NCBI RefSeq assembly: GCF_033807715.1
Contig: NC_084601.1
Span: 21,656,129 to 21,720,128 of the forward strand
Source of the DNA: Cololabis saira
Taxonomy: Eukaryota > Chordata > Actinopteri > Beloniformes > Belonidae
Length of the DNA stretch: 64,000 nt
Direction: 5' to 3'
Positions within the stretch are counted from its first letter, which is position 1. Each line of letters starts with the position of its first letter. The notes under the pieces are model-generated. The model worked only from the letters and a program-made list of their open reading frames with translations, had not been told where the DNA came from and did not search any database. Positions 23,218 through 35,113 of this stretch are shown here, piece by piece. The translations under genes were made by a program, and so were the position numbers.

Positions 23218-23226
23218 TCATGGCCG
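23053..23226 (+). pseudogene. Possible helix-turn-helix transposase remnant in foldback arm
   Basis: The plus strand reads IKDLFHSGLTHKHISCTLQQ, then CSEMSVRRFCARHHLRRK. Its layout resembles the N-terminal helix-turn-helix of a vertebrate transposon protein with an integrase-like core, in which a short G-[LF]-T-x-x-[DE]-I block is followed 15-20 residues later by [ST]-x-R-T-L-x-R. No ATG begins it and no core domain follows. The inverted arm carries a further degraded copy. I rate this as a suggestion only. Confidence 0.25.
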
Positions 23227-23231
23227 AATGA

Positions 23232-23458
23232 CCGGCTATCTGGCTTCACTGGGGGTGCATGCTGGAGAAGGTCGGGTTGGAAGAATTAATTTAGTCCCAC
23301 GCGTGAGGTATCCACGTGATTATCATTATATGTATAAATTGCACTGCAGCACAAACTTTACCTGACGCCGGAATTCATGGTATGGCTGATGGAGCTCTCT
23401 CAGGTTCTTCCAACCCGACCTTCTCCAGCAAGCACCCCCAGTGAAGACAGATAGCCGG
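23232..23458. repeat. Inner hairpin of the foldback structure
   Basis: The 54 bases at 23232-23285 (CCGGCTATCTGGCTTCACTG and on to GGTTGGAAGAA) recur inverted at 23404-23458 with two mismatches and one small indel. The loop is about 118 bases. It lies just inside arm A. Confidence 0.85.
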
Positions 23459-23842
23459 TATTGCGGCTTTCCTGTACTTTTAAGAGCCGCTTGAGAGTTT
23501 ATTGTTAAGTCCTGTATATTTGCATGACGCGCTGCTGACAGAGAAGGCTACGCTGAGTCCGACAGAAGTTTTATGGCGTTTAATGACAAAACTCAGCCAC
23601 AACGGCCTTCCGACATGCTTAATGGGTTTTAAACGTGTACACTGCAAACGTGATCGGGGTGATCAGTGTTCAGTACAAAGCGGTCAACAAAAATTAGGCT
23701 ACGGCTCATAACAGCCTGTCCTAACTGCATGCGAGCGTCCGACTGTCGCGCCGCAATGCGTGGCATCGGACCCGCTCTGAACGCGTTATCGGCCCCACGT
23801 TCTACCACGTTCTTTTGATTGACAGCTGAGACTCGCCTTTTA

Positions 23843-23986
23843 GAAGGCTGATTTATGGTTCCGCGTTACACCAACGCAGACCTTACAGCGTAGGGTACGC
23901 GGCGCGGTCACCGAACGGTGCGCGTCGCCACGTACCCTACGCTGTAGGCTACGCCGTCGATTTTACGCGGAACCATAAATCAGCCT
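23843..23986. mobile_element. Palindromic foldback MITE, copy 3
   Basis: The ends AGGCTGATTTATGGTTCCGC and its inverse are intact, and TTA follows at 23987-23989, with TTA two bases before the left end. The centre is GCGGCGCGGTCACCGAACGG. This is the longest copy in the window, and it lies in the loop of the larger foldback structure. Confidence 0.8.
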
Positions 23987-24683
23987 TTATTCACCCGCCC
24001 GTGCGCTCCTGAAAGAAACTCCTAACATTAGCCGACTCCTAAAAGAGTAAAGGGACAAGTAAAAGATGGGTGATTACTTGTAATCTCCCTACGTTTGTAC
24101 TTTCTAAACAGAAAACAAGCTTATTATTCGGTGGAATAAGTGGGGAAAAAACCGAACAATTAATAACGGCGTGTGATTACGCAATCAAACAGCGAACAGC
24201 TGGAGTGACCGGCGTGCGGTGCAAACATGTCAGCATGTCAGATCATTACTGGGATGTGGGGAAAAAGCAGAGGACACGACCAATCCGGCAGGATCCGGGA
24301 CAAATTAAGCCCTAATAAGATTAAGATAAGATTCTTATTATATCTTATTATCTTATCAGAACCTTCCAGCCTGGCGATCTCCCTCCAGCAGCTGCCACTT
24401 TATTGAAGTTCTTGTATTGAAATGACTGTTTCCGACAGCGCTTTACACTTTTTTTTCAACTTTCAACCGGCTTTCAACGCGAGCGACGGGAAGAAAATAG
24501 AAGCAGGGCGTGCGACAAAAGTCCAGCTCAAAACGACGCCGCGTCGCTCGCAACCAGTATAGACAGTGCAATAAAAAATAAAGCAATGGAACTGTTTTTG
24601 ACGCTGACTCTCGCTTGCGTCGCATGCAGTGTGTATATTTGCAATATACTGTGGACATCTGAATAAAAACCTCATAAATAGAT

Positions 24684-25320
24684 TGAATCAAAGCGCTCTC
24701 CAGCTCTGCGTCTTTTTCTCCTCAGATCATGGCGAGCACAGAATCTTCTGACGCTCATTTCTGAGCATTGCAGGAGACACATCTGCTGCAACGTGCAGGA
24801 AATGTCATTGTGCGTCAAACCGCTGTGGAACAAGTCCTTAATCAATCTTTAAAAAATAATCCTTAATCTGTTGTTTCAGCGCCGCTATGGTTGCCATGGT
24901 TACCCGAACTGCAGCATACAGAGCCATTTCCGAGTCACGTAAACCCGACCAATAAAATATTAAAATCAAACTTCCCCTGGAGAGAATTGTCACAGGAATG
25001 CCTGTTAAATATCCAGAACTAAGTTCACTCGGTTGTAAATTCCAGCTTCCGGTGCACGAATATGAATAAACGGTTGTTTTTGGTTCGTTTTTTCCTTCCT
25101 GTTGACTAGGGATTTCATTTTTCTTATATGAAATAGAAAACGAAAATAAAAGCGTATTTTGAATCTTTGTTAAATCATATTAACACAGAAAAAGAAAAAA
25201 TGCAGTGTATTCAATATTTGTTTTTTGTTTTAAAAAGGAAAATCAAATAAACCAATCGTTTTTTGTTTTTTGATTCCCACTCATGATGGAAAAATCCAAT
25301 GACCAAAAGATACACGGACC
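24684..25320 (-). repeat. Foldback arm B
   Basis: It is the reverse complement of arm A over its whole length, ending GATACACGGACC. Differences from arm A are a few substitutions and small indels, which suggests a young duplication or gene conversion between the arms. Confidence 0.85.
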
Positions 25321-25333
25321 GTTATTCATGGTC

Positions 25334-25685
25334 GGTCAGTGTATCTTTTGGTCATTGGATTTTTCCATCATGAGTGGGAATCAAAAAACAAAAAACGATT
25401 GGTTTATTTGATTTTCCTTTTAAAACAAAAAACAAATATTGAATTACACTGCATTTTTTCTTTTTCTGTGTTAATATGATTTAACAAAGATTCAAAATAC
25501 GCTTTTATTTTCGTTTTCTATTTCATATAAGAAAAATGAAATCACTAGTCAACAGGAACGAAAAAACGAACCAAAAACAACCGTTTATTCATATTCGTGC
25601 ACCAGAAGCTGGCATTTACAACCGAGTGAACTTAGTTCTGGATATTTGACAGGCATTCCTGTGACAATTCTCTCCAGGGGAAGTT
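25334..25685 (+). repeat. Foldback partial copy C
   Basis: It repeats the first 350 bases of arm A in the forward direction, stopping at CTCCAGGGGAAGTT, where arm A continues with TGATTTTAAT. A variant (AATCACTAGTCAACAGGAAC) separates it slightly from arms A and B. Confidence 0.85.
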
Positions 25686-26690
25686 GTTCTGTACCACCCC
25701 GTCCCACTCGAGCCAGCCACTCTAGGCTACTATTCTCCCCCCCTGTGTTTTCTGCGGTGCATTCACACTATACGCGAGGCATGTATTTTACTCGTATTTA
25801 CTGACATTACGCCCCCAGATGTAGCTACAGTTGTCATAGCAACAGTAAACACCAGGTCAAAGCAGCAACGGGACTCGGGTCTCGGCAGCCCCGTGCGGGG
25901 AGACCTCGGTAGCGGCCGGAACCTCGCCCCGCCTCGACGCACCGTTTTCTGGGCAGGCGGGTGGGTCCGCTCGGGCTGGGGGTGACCGGCAATCCAGGCC
26001 CCGGTTCAGCTGTATGCGGCGTGGTAGGGTTTGAGAAACACCATGATTTCCGGAGGACCGACACCACCGCCAGAGCGGCAGCCGACGTCGGAGGTCGGCC
26101 TGCCCGGCGGCGGCGGGGCTCCATGGAGGGACACCTGGGGCGGACGGGTCGACTCGGTCTCGCTACCGAGAGGGAGGCGCGGCAACCCCTCGGTGGTCGG
26201 GGGGAGCCGCGCCGCAGAGGCGGGCCCGAAGGACGGAGGAACCGCCCGACCACGAGCCGGCCGTGAAGCCGGGAGTGGCGGGGGCCCTCCGATGTCAGGC
26301 CGCGGTTGCCAATCGGTCTGGAGGTGGTACGGAGGCGGGGGGGTCGCAGCGGGACGCCCGGGGCCGAGGGGGAGCCCGGGGAGCGGACACAGGCGGCTGG
26401 AGGAAGCCTGGAAGCATCACAGAAAAACCGGCGTTTCTGTCTTAAAAGCCGGCCAAAGTGTCTGAAAATCGGGCGAAAGTGGCCAGGACCCAGGCACCCA
26501 GGAGTCCCGGGACCGGACCCAGGCACCCAGGAGTCCCGAGACCGGACCCAGGCACCCAGGAGTCCCGGGGCCAGGACCCAGGCACCCAGAGACCCCAGAC
26601 ACTCACACCCAGCCCGCCAAACGCTGCACTGAACCCGGCCAAGACCAAGCCAAAGAATGTTTATCCCGATATTCATCCATCTCAGTTTTG
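25686..26690. other. GC-rich, CpG-rich block
   Basis: From about 25870 to 26660 the base composition shifts abruptly to GC-rich with many CpGs, unlike everything around. Long open frames exist on both strands (for example 26739-25834 minus) but they overlap one another in several frames, as high GC predicts, and none shows a domain. It might be the 5' region of a retroelement or a CpG island; no adjoining gene was found. Confidence 0.5.
26486..26596. repeat. 29-base minisatellite
   Basis: Nearly four tandem units of GGACCCAGGCACCCAGGAGT plus CCCG(G/A)GACC, at 26486-26514, 26515-26543, 26544-26573 and a partial fourth from 26574. The units differ at only one or two positions. Confidence 0.9.
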
Positions 26691-27747
26691 AAACTACACC
26701 TGTCTGACGGCATATTTCATCCTGCTGATGTGGGGACAATACGTCTTTCTACACGCTCACGCTATCATACGTTATGTTACGCGGATAACGACTCCCGACT
26801 TTCCTCCCCTCAACTTTCCTACAGTTGAATGAACACAGCTGGAACCACATCCTTTCAGGAAAGGATAGCATCAGCCATCATCAGGGCAAAGAATCAGTCA
26901 CAGCTATAGAGTATGACGTTTACATGGTAAGAACACAATGATTGTGACGAAAATATTTTTAACCGTTCCTATTTGTCATAGTCGTCAGCACAGGAGCCGC
27001 ACGTCACTCCAGGGACGAGCAGCTGTCAACATATACAAATCATGTGCTCTGTTGTACAACTATTGTTAATTCTTATACCTGATGTGACGACTGGCATCGT
27101 TAACATGAAAGTGATGTATTATGAAGTCATCCAATGAGAAGCACTGCAGTTGACGAGATGTGTCTTAATGTCAAAAAGGTGTTCTGCCAATAATTCTCTG
27201 TAGAGTTCCACCTGCAGTTCAACTGTTGCATTCTTCCTTCCGTTTTTAGTGCCAGCGCTGCGTACACACGCAAGGACTGTTGTAGGAAATATAACTATGC
27301 TAACAGCAGCGCTCCAGGTTATAAAAACAGCTCGCAAATGAAGCACCAGTTAGTGAAGACAACATGGACGCTTCCAGCTGGAGGAGCCGCAGCATTTTTA
27401 TTTACTGTACTGATGTTGTACATGCAGCTGAATCCGTCTAGTTACACTGTTCAAACCATCCCAGTCGAGTTCTCCACACATCGGCACACCACACACACCA
27501 TCGCTCTCTCGTCCAAGCGCCTCTCATGCATGCTTACATGAGTTCAGTATGTTACAAGGACCATTATTCTTATAACAATATGAAATAAGCTGGCAGCATC
27601 GTCTCCTTCGCTATGATTTTAATTTTTTCTTCAAATGAGCACAATGACCATGTGACGTTTCATACACACAACATCGAGTTACACTTTGTTTGTTTCCTGT
27701 ATGTAAGGAAAGGCGTTTGCTGGATTTTTTTGTCTTGCTTGGGCCAG
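26691..27747. other. Unannotated stretch
   Basis: No gene or repeat is recognised. Short open frames at 27119-27346 (minus) and 27338-27541 (plus) have no known motif. Confidence 0.5.
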
Positions 27748-27750
27748 TAA

Positions 27751-28483
27751 TGGCACTTTTCCACTAGTACCTACTCAGCATGGCTCGATTCGCCTCCACT
27801 GGGTTTGACGCTTCCCACTAGGGGTCTAACTTGCCCAGTAGATACTTTTTCTGTAACTATTCTGCTGAGGTTCTAAGCGGCTGAGTCGGCTGCATCTGAC
27901 GTCATCACACTACAGGCCACCGATTGGTCGGGGGGGGTTGGAGTCAAACGTCTGAGTCAGGATGTGAACATCAGTGAAAGAGCGACTCTGACGGCGTCTT
28001 GTTCATTTTATTCGACAGGCAATGGCAGCGCAAAAGTCTGTTTGGTGATCCAACTCTGAGTTGCAGATGTTCATGAACCTGGTGGCTGAGGAGAGAATTA
28101 AAAAGGGATGTGGACGGGCGATAAGGAACGACAAGATCTACCAGGAGCTCTGTCACTTCATAGCTGCTCTACTGACTTTTCAGCAGCACTGAGACAAACT
28201 AAAAAAAATTAAAAAGCGTCGCCACTTGAAGCTTCTCTCCCTCATTTTTCAACATGGTATCGAACACAAGCCACAGACCCAGCAGCACATTTATCATCTC
28301 CTCCAGGTTCTACATCTTTAGTGTTGTTGTCTTCTTCGGTTAGATCACACAATCAAATACGTCACAGCAGCTTCGCTCCAACCTCCTACTTCTGCTCCAG
28401 GTGCTGAATTGTTATGGAAAAGAAACCAGGCCGAGTTGAGTTGAGCTGAGCTGAGATGAGTAGGTACTAGTGGAAAAGTACCA
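27751..28483. mobile_element. Harbinger-like MITE with Myb-domain remnant, copy 2
   Basis: The ends TGGCACTTTTCCACTAGTAC and the inverse of TGGTACTTTTCCACTAGTAC are intact; TAA precedes it and TAT follows, so the target duplication has diverged. Around 28050-28185 the plus strand reads MNLVAEERIKKGCGRAIRND and KIYQELCHFIAALLTFQQH before a stop. This matches the opening helices of the Myb/SANT-like partner protein of Harbinger transposases. It shares both ends and interior with the copy at 18159-18776. Confidence 0.75.
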
Positions 28484-31400
28484 TATGTAAAGACCAGTGG
28501 AGTCAGGTAGACGGACGTCTGCGTTTCTCTTCTTAGGCTTGTGCCCATGCAACCCAAACTTTTATAAGTTAAAGGATGGCTGGATGCATAACAAATTGCA
28601 TGTATTGTTGTTAACATGTCCTCCACGGTGTTACTGCACATTACCTGGATTTTCACAGCCTCCTCAACACCTCTACCATCTCTCACGCCACGTATAATTC
28701 TTCGCCATGTTCCTGTGGTAACAGCGGTAGCAGAACATCCAACACAGCCTGTACCCTCTCCTCTCCCTGTTGTTTGTCTGCCTCCTATTTTCTGTCTTTT
28801 GCCTCCATCTGCCTTGGTTGTTTTTCTCCCTCTGCCAGCTATACCCCAAGGACCTTATCTACTTTCCCTCCACTCTCTGCTCCTACTTCATTAGCTGCTC
28901 CTTTCTGCCCTCTGCTGCTTGTAGTGAAACCTCACCGGAGGCCACTGCTCTCCAGTGAGGGGATCTCTGAACTGAGATGGACACTGGGCTGCAACAAGGA
29001 ATAAAATTAGGCCACCTCTCCGACATAAACGAGAAACTTGTTTTACAATGGAACGTGTTAAGTTTAACTGTGCAATCACGACAGGGAAGTAATTATTGTA
29101 GATTGTGTTATATGAATAGAAGAGTTGTTGTTATTCTTCTGTCTTTTGTTCCTCTCTTGTTTAGCAGCATAGCTGTCAGTATTTGACAAGTGAAGTAACA
29201 CTTGTAATTCCCTCAGTGCATTTTGGGTCGTAGTGCCATTTTGGCGGGTGTACCTTTTGAACCATAAAGCATGTCTCAAAACGTTTTGTGTGAGAAATAG
29301 AAAATTGCTATTGTTTAAATGGCTACAATAATTCAAACATTAAAATAGTTGACTGCAGTGTAGGATTTGTAAGGTTTCCCACCTGGAAAAGAGGCTATGG
29401 GCTGCAGGTAGCAGAGATAAAGAGACGTCTGAGTGGCAGTGATGAGACACAAGGACGGATGTCACGCTCGCCACAATATCTTTTTTCTGAATTTTCTCGA
29501 TGGGAAGTAAGATTTCAGTTCAATTCAAATTAATTTTATTCACTTCAATAAGTATTTATGTTTAATAATTATTCAATTCAACAATTCTGTTTAGACACTA
29601 TTAAAATTCATTTCACTTGTTCAATAAAACCAGGTAGTTTGTAACATCCAGGTTGAAGCTGCAGGGAGCATCGGCTCTCCAGCTCTTTGCTGTTAGGTCC
29701 TGTGCATCAGGACTGTTTAACCAAATACCAGTCCCTGACATCTTTGTTGAGTTTAGCTCAGGATTGTAGTTTCTCTATCACTGTTTTTTAATTCCCCATT
29801 TTGATCATTTGAAAAAGATAGGATGAACCTAACTGATCAGCTACCCATGTTGTTTTTCTCTTCTAACCATATATTGTATATCAGCTGAACATCTGCAGTG
29901 TAAGAATCATCATTACCTGCCATCACTGCTGTTTGGCTCACGCTGGTATGTGCAAGTCCTCAACCTGGCAACCTGCTTGACTCTGACCTCAGAAGAAGAA
30001 GGGAAAAATGCTCTCCAGGATTTTTGATTTAAATAGTTTCACTAATTTCCAATGCTACTAATCAGTATTGAATACGTAATCTTTCCTTTGTTTCCTTTTT
30101 TAGAATCAAATATTTACTCCGCTCCTCCAACTTTACTTTACACATACAGTACTAACAACTCACCTCTCCTGATATCTCCTTTCTCTCACACTACACTGAC
30201 ACCCCTCCAACCCTTGTAGTTTAAGAAAAAAAACATCCTCCTCTCTCATGCCACTGCACCAGAATTGTATTGCTCCTCCAGAGTCATTCCAGTTTAATTT
30301 TTTTCCTCTTGCAGACAATCTCATCCCCTTTTCCCCTCCATTTTTCTATCAAGTCACTTTCTACAAGCCTCAGCACCAAGAACGCTCTGTCTCCAACATT
30401 CATCCCTTTTGCTCCCCTCATCAATCCCCTTCTCATTGCTTGCCTCTGTTTTTCCCCCGTTCTTTTGGACCTTTCATTTCATTTCCTCCGCTTGCCCTCT
30501 CCAACCTGTATCACACTGCCCATCACTTTCGCTATTTCTCCTTCCCAATTATCAGGTAACCTCCTGCTGTGATCAGGATTCTACATTGCTGCCAGGTTCC
30601 CTCCCTGACCTGAAAAAGCCCGAGCCACTACTTTCCCCTTCTCCATCCATCCTTTTCATTAAGTGCAGCCTCACGGCAGCTTAGTATGTCTAATGCTTAA
30701 TAGCTTGATAACTCACAACCAAAGGAGCCTCTAATTAATTCTGGCATTTCAGAAGGAGTTATTTTGTATTTGGCTCCATTTCCAGCCTCCACAACTACAA
30801 CTGGAATCTTTTCCCTTTAGTAAATTGCAAGGGCCTCAAAAGCTCTGGACGTACGGCAGAGAAGTGTACTGATGATACTAACGTGGGCATTTTGATTCAA
30901 CCGTCAGTAATTCGGCCTTGCAGTTTAAACAAAGTTCAGACAGACTCAAGGATGTCTCTTTTCCTGAGAGGCTGCAGCATTTGAATAATAAAGATAACAG
31001 AGATGGCCAAAAGCAGAGAATCAGTGCTAGATGGAGCAAAGCAAAGAGAGGTTCTGGATTTTTGGATGTATGTTTCATGTTTTCATCTGCGAGGAAGTTA
31101 TGAGGGATTGTCACATTAAAGGTCCCTGTAAAATATCTTTCATCAACTTTTTCATTAATTGCATGATGTTGAAAGGAACTGCAGTTACAGCTTTAATTGC
31201 AATGCACATAAATGACAATCAAATAAAACAAAAACAGAAAAAATAATAACCCTATGTAGTTAAAATTCTTAAGCAGTCTAATTCCCCCTGATGCCACTAT
31301 TTTCATCTTCCCTCCGCTTCTATCTCCAACATGCATAAAGGTTTATTCATCATTGTTTCATCTTTGGTGTCTTGGTTTGTTGGAAGCAGATGTTCATAAA

Positions 31401-31788
31401 TCTCGTGAGTAATATGTGTGCTAAACTAATTAGTGCCAGCCATGCTGTGAGGAAACACAGGGGCTTTTCAGTCACTAATGAAAAAATAAAAAGACAAGAC
31501 ATCACAGGAAACTTTTGGTGAAGCTACCCTTCTTAAAATGAGTGAAGGGAAGCAGCTCCTTTAAAATCTTGATCTGAGATACGCTTGAACTATGGAAAAG
31601 CTCCTAGCTGTTAACAGCAATCTTTTCTCCAAGGCGTTTGACTGTCACTTTTCAACAAATAAAAAAATATGTAAATAAACCTTCATTCTGTCATCCTTGC
31701 TGGATCCTGGGAATAGATCATTCGAACGCTCAAAACTTTAAGTGCCTGTTGTATCTTTTTTTAGTTCCACGGTTATGCCTCTGATTAT
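28484..31788. other. Unannotated stretch with CT-rich patches
   Basis: Open frames at 28616-28958 and 30248-30684 sit in CT-rich sequence and are Leu/Ser/Pro-rich by composition. No domain or splice chain is convincing. Confidence 0.5.
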
Positions 31789-31796
31789 GTAAATAA

Positions 31797-32831
31797 TAGG
31801 GGTGTAACGATACACTAATCTCACGATACGGTACGATATACGATATTGAGGTCACGATAACGATACGATATTATAGCAGTAAGCAACCTTGAAAGAGGAA
31901 CATATGACTGGAAAAAAATTTCTTTTATTTGAAAGACACAAAATACAAAACAATGCTGTGCGTTTGCCCTATTGTTACAGTTTGTAATGCTTTATAACTG
32001 TTTAAGTTTTAAAGAGAAAGCCAGGCCAACCATTTTCCACAAACTGAACTAAAAGTAAATGTCAGGTTTGCATTATACATCTTCAGTTTCATACAATAAA
32101 ATTTTTTTACCACAAACTGAATAGTTTCTCTCATGTATGATTTGACTTTTTTCTTTCTAATTCAACAACTAAAATTAAATAAATAAATAAAAGTAAATAA
32201 ATACATACAATTTATAATTTTATATCATAAAAAAGATTGATTCATGCTCACCTTATCAGAGTAAGAGGAGATTTATTTTTGTTAAGAAGTTTATTTTGGT
32301 AATTCAAGGTTCATTATTTTATAAATATATTCTTTATATTCTGATGTAAATCAGGGACTATAATGACACTAGTCAGTTTATCTGTAGTTGTTAATATGTT
32401 TTAGATTGGGCGGAGTGATACAGCACTAGGTGCTGTGTTGATGCTCTAAAATCCTACACTGTTGAGGGACATTAAAGTACACTGGAGCTCAGCAGAAGTT
32501 GTCCCCGTGTTTATCCTACTCACGACCCCAAAAAGGTTTAATTTAATAAGGTAAGGCTTAACTCTACACCAGCCTTACATTCGTAAAAGTTCAGAGCTCA
32601 AAACGGGACCACAAAATGGGACTAGTTTCTTCTGAGCGGAGTAAGATTTTGGTCCTCGGGTTGAGATGCGGTTGCGGCCGCGGTGGTCGCAGTCGGATGC
32701 GCGTTTCTAGTCAACACAATAGATTAATATTAATAACCCAATATCGCGATACACTTTGTCACCTCCACGACACGTATTGTGACGTTTTTATATCGCGAAA
32801 TTTCGTGGCACGATATATTGTTACACCCCTA
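31797..32831. mobile_element. hAT-type non-autonomous element with perfect 8-bp duplication
   Basis: The termini are TAGGGGTGTAACGATACACT and the inverse of TAGGGGTGTAACAATATATC. GTAAATAA stands immediately outside both ends (31789-31796 and 32832-32839), an exact 8-base target duplication, which is the rule for hAT elements. Subterminal CGATA/TATCG motifs are repeated near both ends. The 1035-base interior has no transposase motif, so the element would depend on an enzyme made elsewhere. The perfect duplication suggests a fairly recent insertion. Confidence 0.9.
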
Positions 32832-32839
32832 GTAAATAA

Positions 32840-33370
32840 CTAGCCTGATAGTCAGAGCCACAGCTAGAGAGAGGGGTTGGAAAACTTCTGTAGCGCCTCA
32901 TGAACTAGGGGGCAGCACCAGCGGTTGCTTATCAAACTGCCAGTTGGTTAGCGATACGTCCAACCAGAGCAACAGAGAAGGGGACGTATTCTGAGCAATT
33001 CCACGGGAGAGTGAGGTGTGTATAAGAGAATGATGGAGTGAGAGTGGCGAAATAATTACCAAAGGATTGTTGCCACCTTTGCGGGCAGCATTTTAGAAGA
33101 ACTGTTGTGGTCAAACACTCAACAATAACTTTCACATCAGGGACAGTGTGCAACACAGCTGGCTACCGTTAGACAGATGTTCAGATTACTTCCTGAATAG
33201 CTTACTGTATTGTTAGAGAAAGTTTACCAGATGCCTCTCACCAATCACCCTCACAATCCCTATGAGATTGTCACAGAAGGCCTTAGTGGCTGACATGTCT
33301 CACCATTTCGTCTGCAAGAGCCAGGATTCAGGACTGCCGAATATCAGCTGGCATTGGTCGCTTCGAATCT
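32840..33370. other. Unannotated spacer
   Basis: No coding region is recognised. The segment 32880-33180 has the feel of a dispersed repeat, but no second copy exists in this window to prove it. Confidence 0.4.
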
Positions 33371-33721
33371 TAACCTGCATTCACACTGAAAGCGTCACGG
33401 GCGTCATAGGCAGCCGGCTGCCATTCATTTCCTATGAAAACGCTGTGCAATAACAAACTTATTTTATCAGGAATTAATATATTTCATCCAGCAAACTGAC
33501 ATTTTTGCTGATTTGGCTGCCGTTTTTACCTGAACTGCTCATGTGAAACACGTATCTGATGGTTGAGGAGCTGTATGGTCCGAACGATTTTATTTGCTAC
33601 ATTGATCCAACGCAAAATGATTAAAAACCGTGCTTATTAATCACAAAACACAGTTTAAACATCATGACCAAATCCGCTCCGACCAGGTGTGTCAGTGATC
33701 AGCGCAGACAGACTGCAACTT

Positions 33722-33847
33722 CTGAATTATGGTTCCGCGTTTAATCGACGGCGTAGGGTACGCGGCAAGGCGCACCGTACGGTGTGCGTCGCCGCGTACC
33801 CTACGCCGTAGGCTCTGCGTTGGTGTGACGCGGAACCATAAATCAGT
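33722..33847. mobile_element. Palindromic foldback MITE, copy 4
   Basis: CTGAATTATGGTTCCGCG opens it and CGCGGAACCATAAATCAGT closes it. The centre GCGCACCGTACGGTGTGCG is itself palindromic. It is inserted in the Harbinger-like element at a site that is uninterrupted in copy 1, near 6606. Confidence 0.8.
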
Positions 33848-34141
33848 CTTCACCGGGAGCAAGGGCTCGCTGAGGGTTGATGTTGATCTGCGGACCAAAC
33901 TTGTTAAGGAGCATCAAACTCACTCTTATCTACGCGGAAATAACGCTAAAATATAAAGAAGGCGTCCCAAAGTGTGATCTATGGTGAAATAGGTGACTGA
34001 AGATGTGCACGCTATATGTGTAGGCTATATACACTGCTCCCTCCACTTCTGCTGCGCAGCTTGAAAGCCCCGCCCACTGCTGCCGTCGACGGTGCATGCA
34101 GCTTTCAGTGTGAAGGCACCAAGCAGCGAGATGCTGGCGTC

Positions 34142-35113
34142 CAGAACTGTCTGGGAGATTTGCGAGGCCCTGTGCGGAATGGCCGGGGGGGGGCCCTTGT
34201 GCGCGAGCGTTCGCAAATTTTTTGGGTCGGATCGGGTGTCTATATGCGCAATTTTAACTCTCCAATTAGAAAAATACTGGATACAAACCGGTCACACGTT
34301 TCATTATGAAGCATTGCATTGACAAGACATGATAAGTCAAGATATTTTTTATAGTAATGCCTGTTTATTACAACATTGTTCACACACAAATAATCTTACA
34401 TGAATCAAATCAGCCTGTTACTGAGAGCGACTTATATATTAGTGACATAGGGGCCTAACTCAACTGACATTATATAGTGTGTGATTTATTCCAACAAAAT
34501 CGCCCCATAAGTTAACACATTAACAACATGCTTATGCATATAAATCATAATCTTCTCAAATTATAGAGGCTAAATAAATGAAAACGAAAAATATGTGCCT
34601 CGACTACCTCAGGGCGGTGCCCCGCGGCTGCTTGAGACCCGGTCGGATCGGTGATTTTTGTAACAAATCAAATCAAACGAGCCTTTCAGAGAGGCATTAA
34701 ACTCTTCCATTTTCTTTAGTTTTTTTCTTTTTTCATTCCCTGATGGAAATTTCCTGAATCTGTCTCGTTCTCCCGACATTGTGTGACAGTTTGTTCCACA
34801 CTCCACCCGTCTGGATCAGAGCACCTTGTGTCAATGCGCTTGGTCTGACGCAGTTGTATTGAACAACAGACACGCGCAGCTGCGCAGAGACATCAATCAG
34901 CAAGCACATCATTGCACATATATTTATTGATATGCACAGACTAGTACACATTTAGGTCTGTAATGGAACGTGACTGTTGATTTTTATAAGGGAAAGAAGG
35001 AAAAAAACGGAAAAAAACCGGAATAAAAAAAAAAAACGCCCATAGCGCGAGGCCCCTTGGGGCGCGAGACCCCGTGCGGTCGCACGGTTCGCACACCCCT
35101 TGCGGCGGCCCTG
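34142..35113. mobile_element. Insertion with 8-bp duplication (hAT-like)
   Basis: Comparison with the uninterrupted site near 6890 shows that these 972 bases are an insertion. CTGGCGTC (34134-34141) and CTGGCATC (35114-35121) flank it, agreeing at seven of eight positions. The ends begin CAG on each strand (CAGAACTGTC and CAGGGCCGCC), as in many hAT elements, but share little beyond that. The outer 80 bases are GC-rich, the interior AT-rich. No transposase motif is visible; open frames on the minus strand (34609-34951) match nothing I know. Confidence 0.65.

Larger units (their letters stand above)
22449..25685. mobile_element. Compound foldback structure
   Basis: Three copies of one unit are arranged here: arm A (22578-23217, forward), arm B (24684-25320, inverted, nearly identical, about 640 bases) and a shorter copy C (25334-25685, forward). 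GGTCCGTGTA motifs mark unit starts at 22449 and 22578 and, inverted, the end of arm B. The junction of B and C is itself a palindrome around 25290-25356. The block begins exactly where the TTAA element at 21425 loses its right end. Between arms A and B lie 1.47 kb holding a smaller hairpin and a palindromic MITE. The transposon class is unknown. Confidence 0.75.

Noticed and set aside
25834..26739. A 301-codon frame on the minus strand
   Set aside because: It lies in very GC-rich DNA where stops are rare; overlapping frames on the other strand are equally open, and part of it is translation of the 29-base minisatellite.
30248..30684. Overlapping Ser/Pro/Leu-rich frames
   Set aside because: All three plus-strand frames are open in a CT-rich patch, which is a composition effect.
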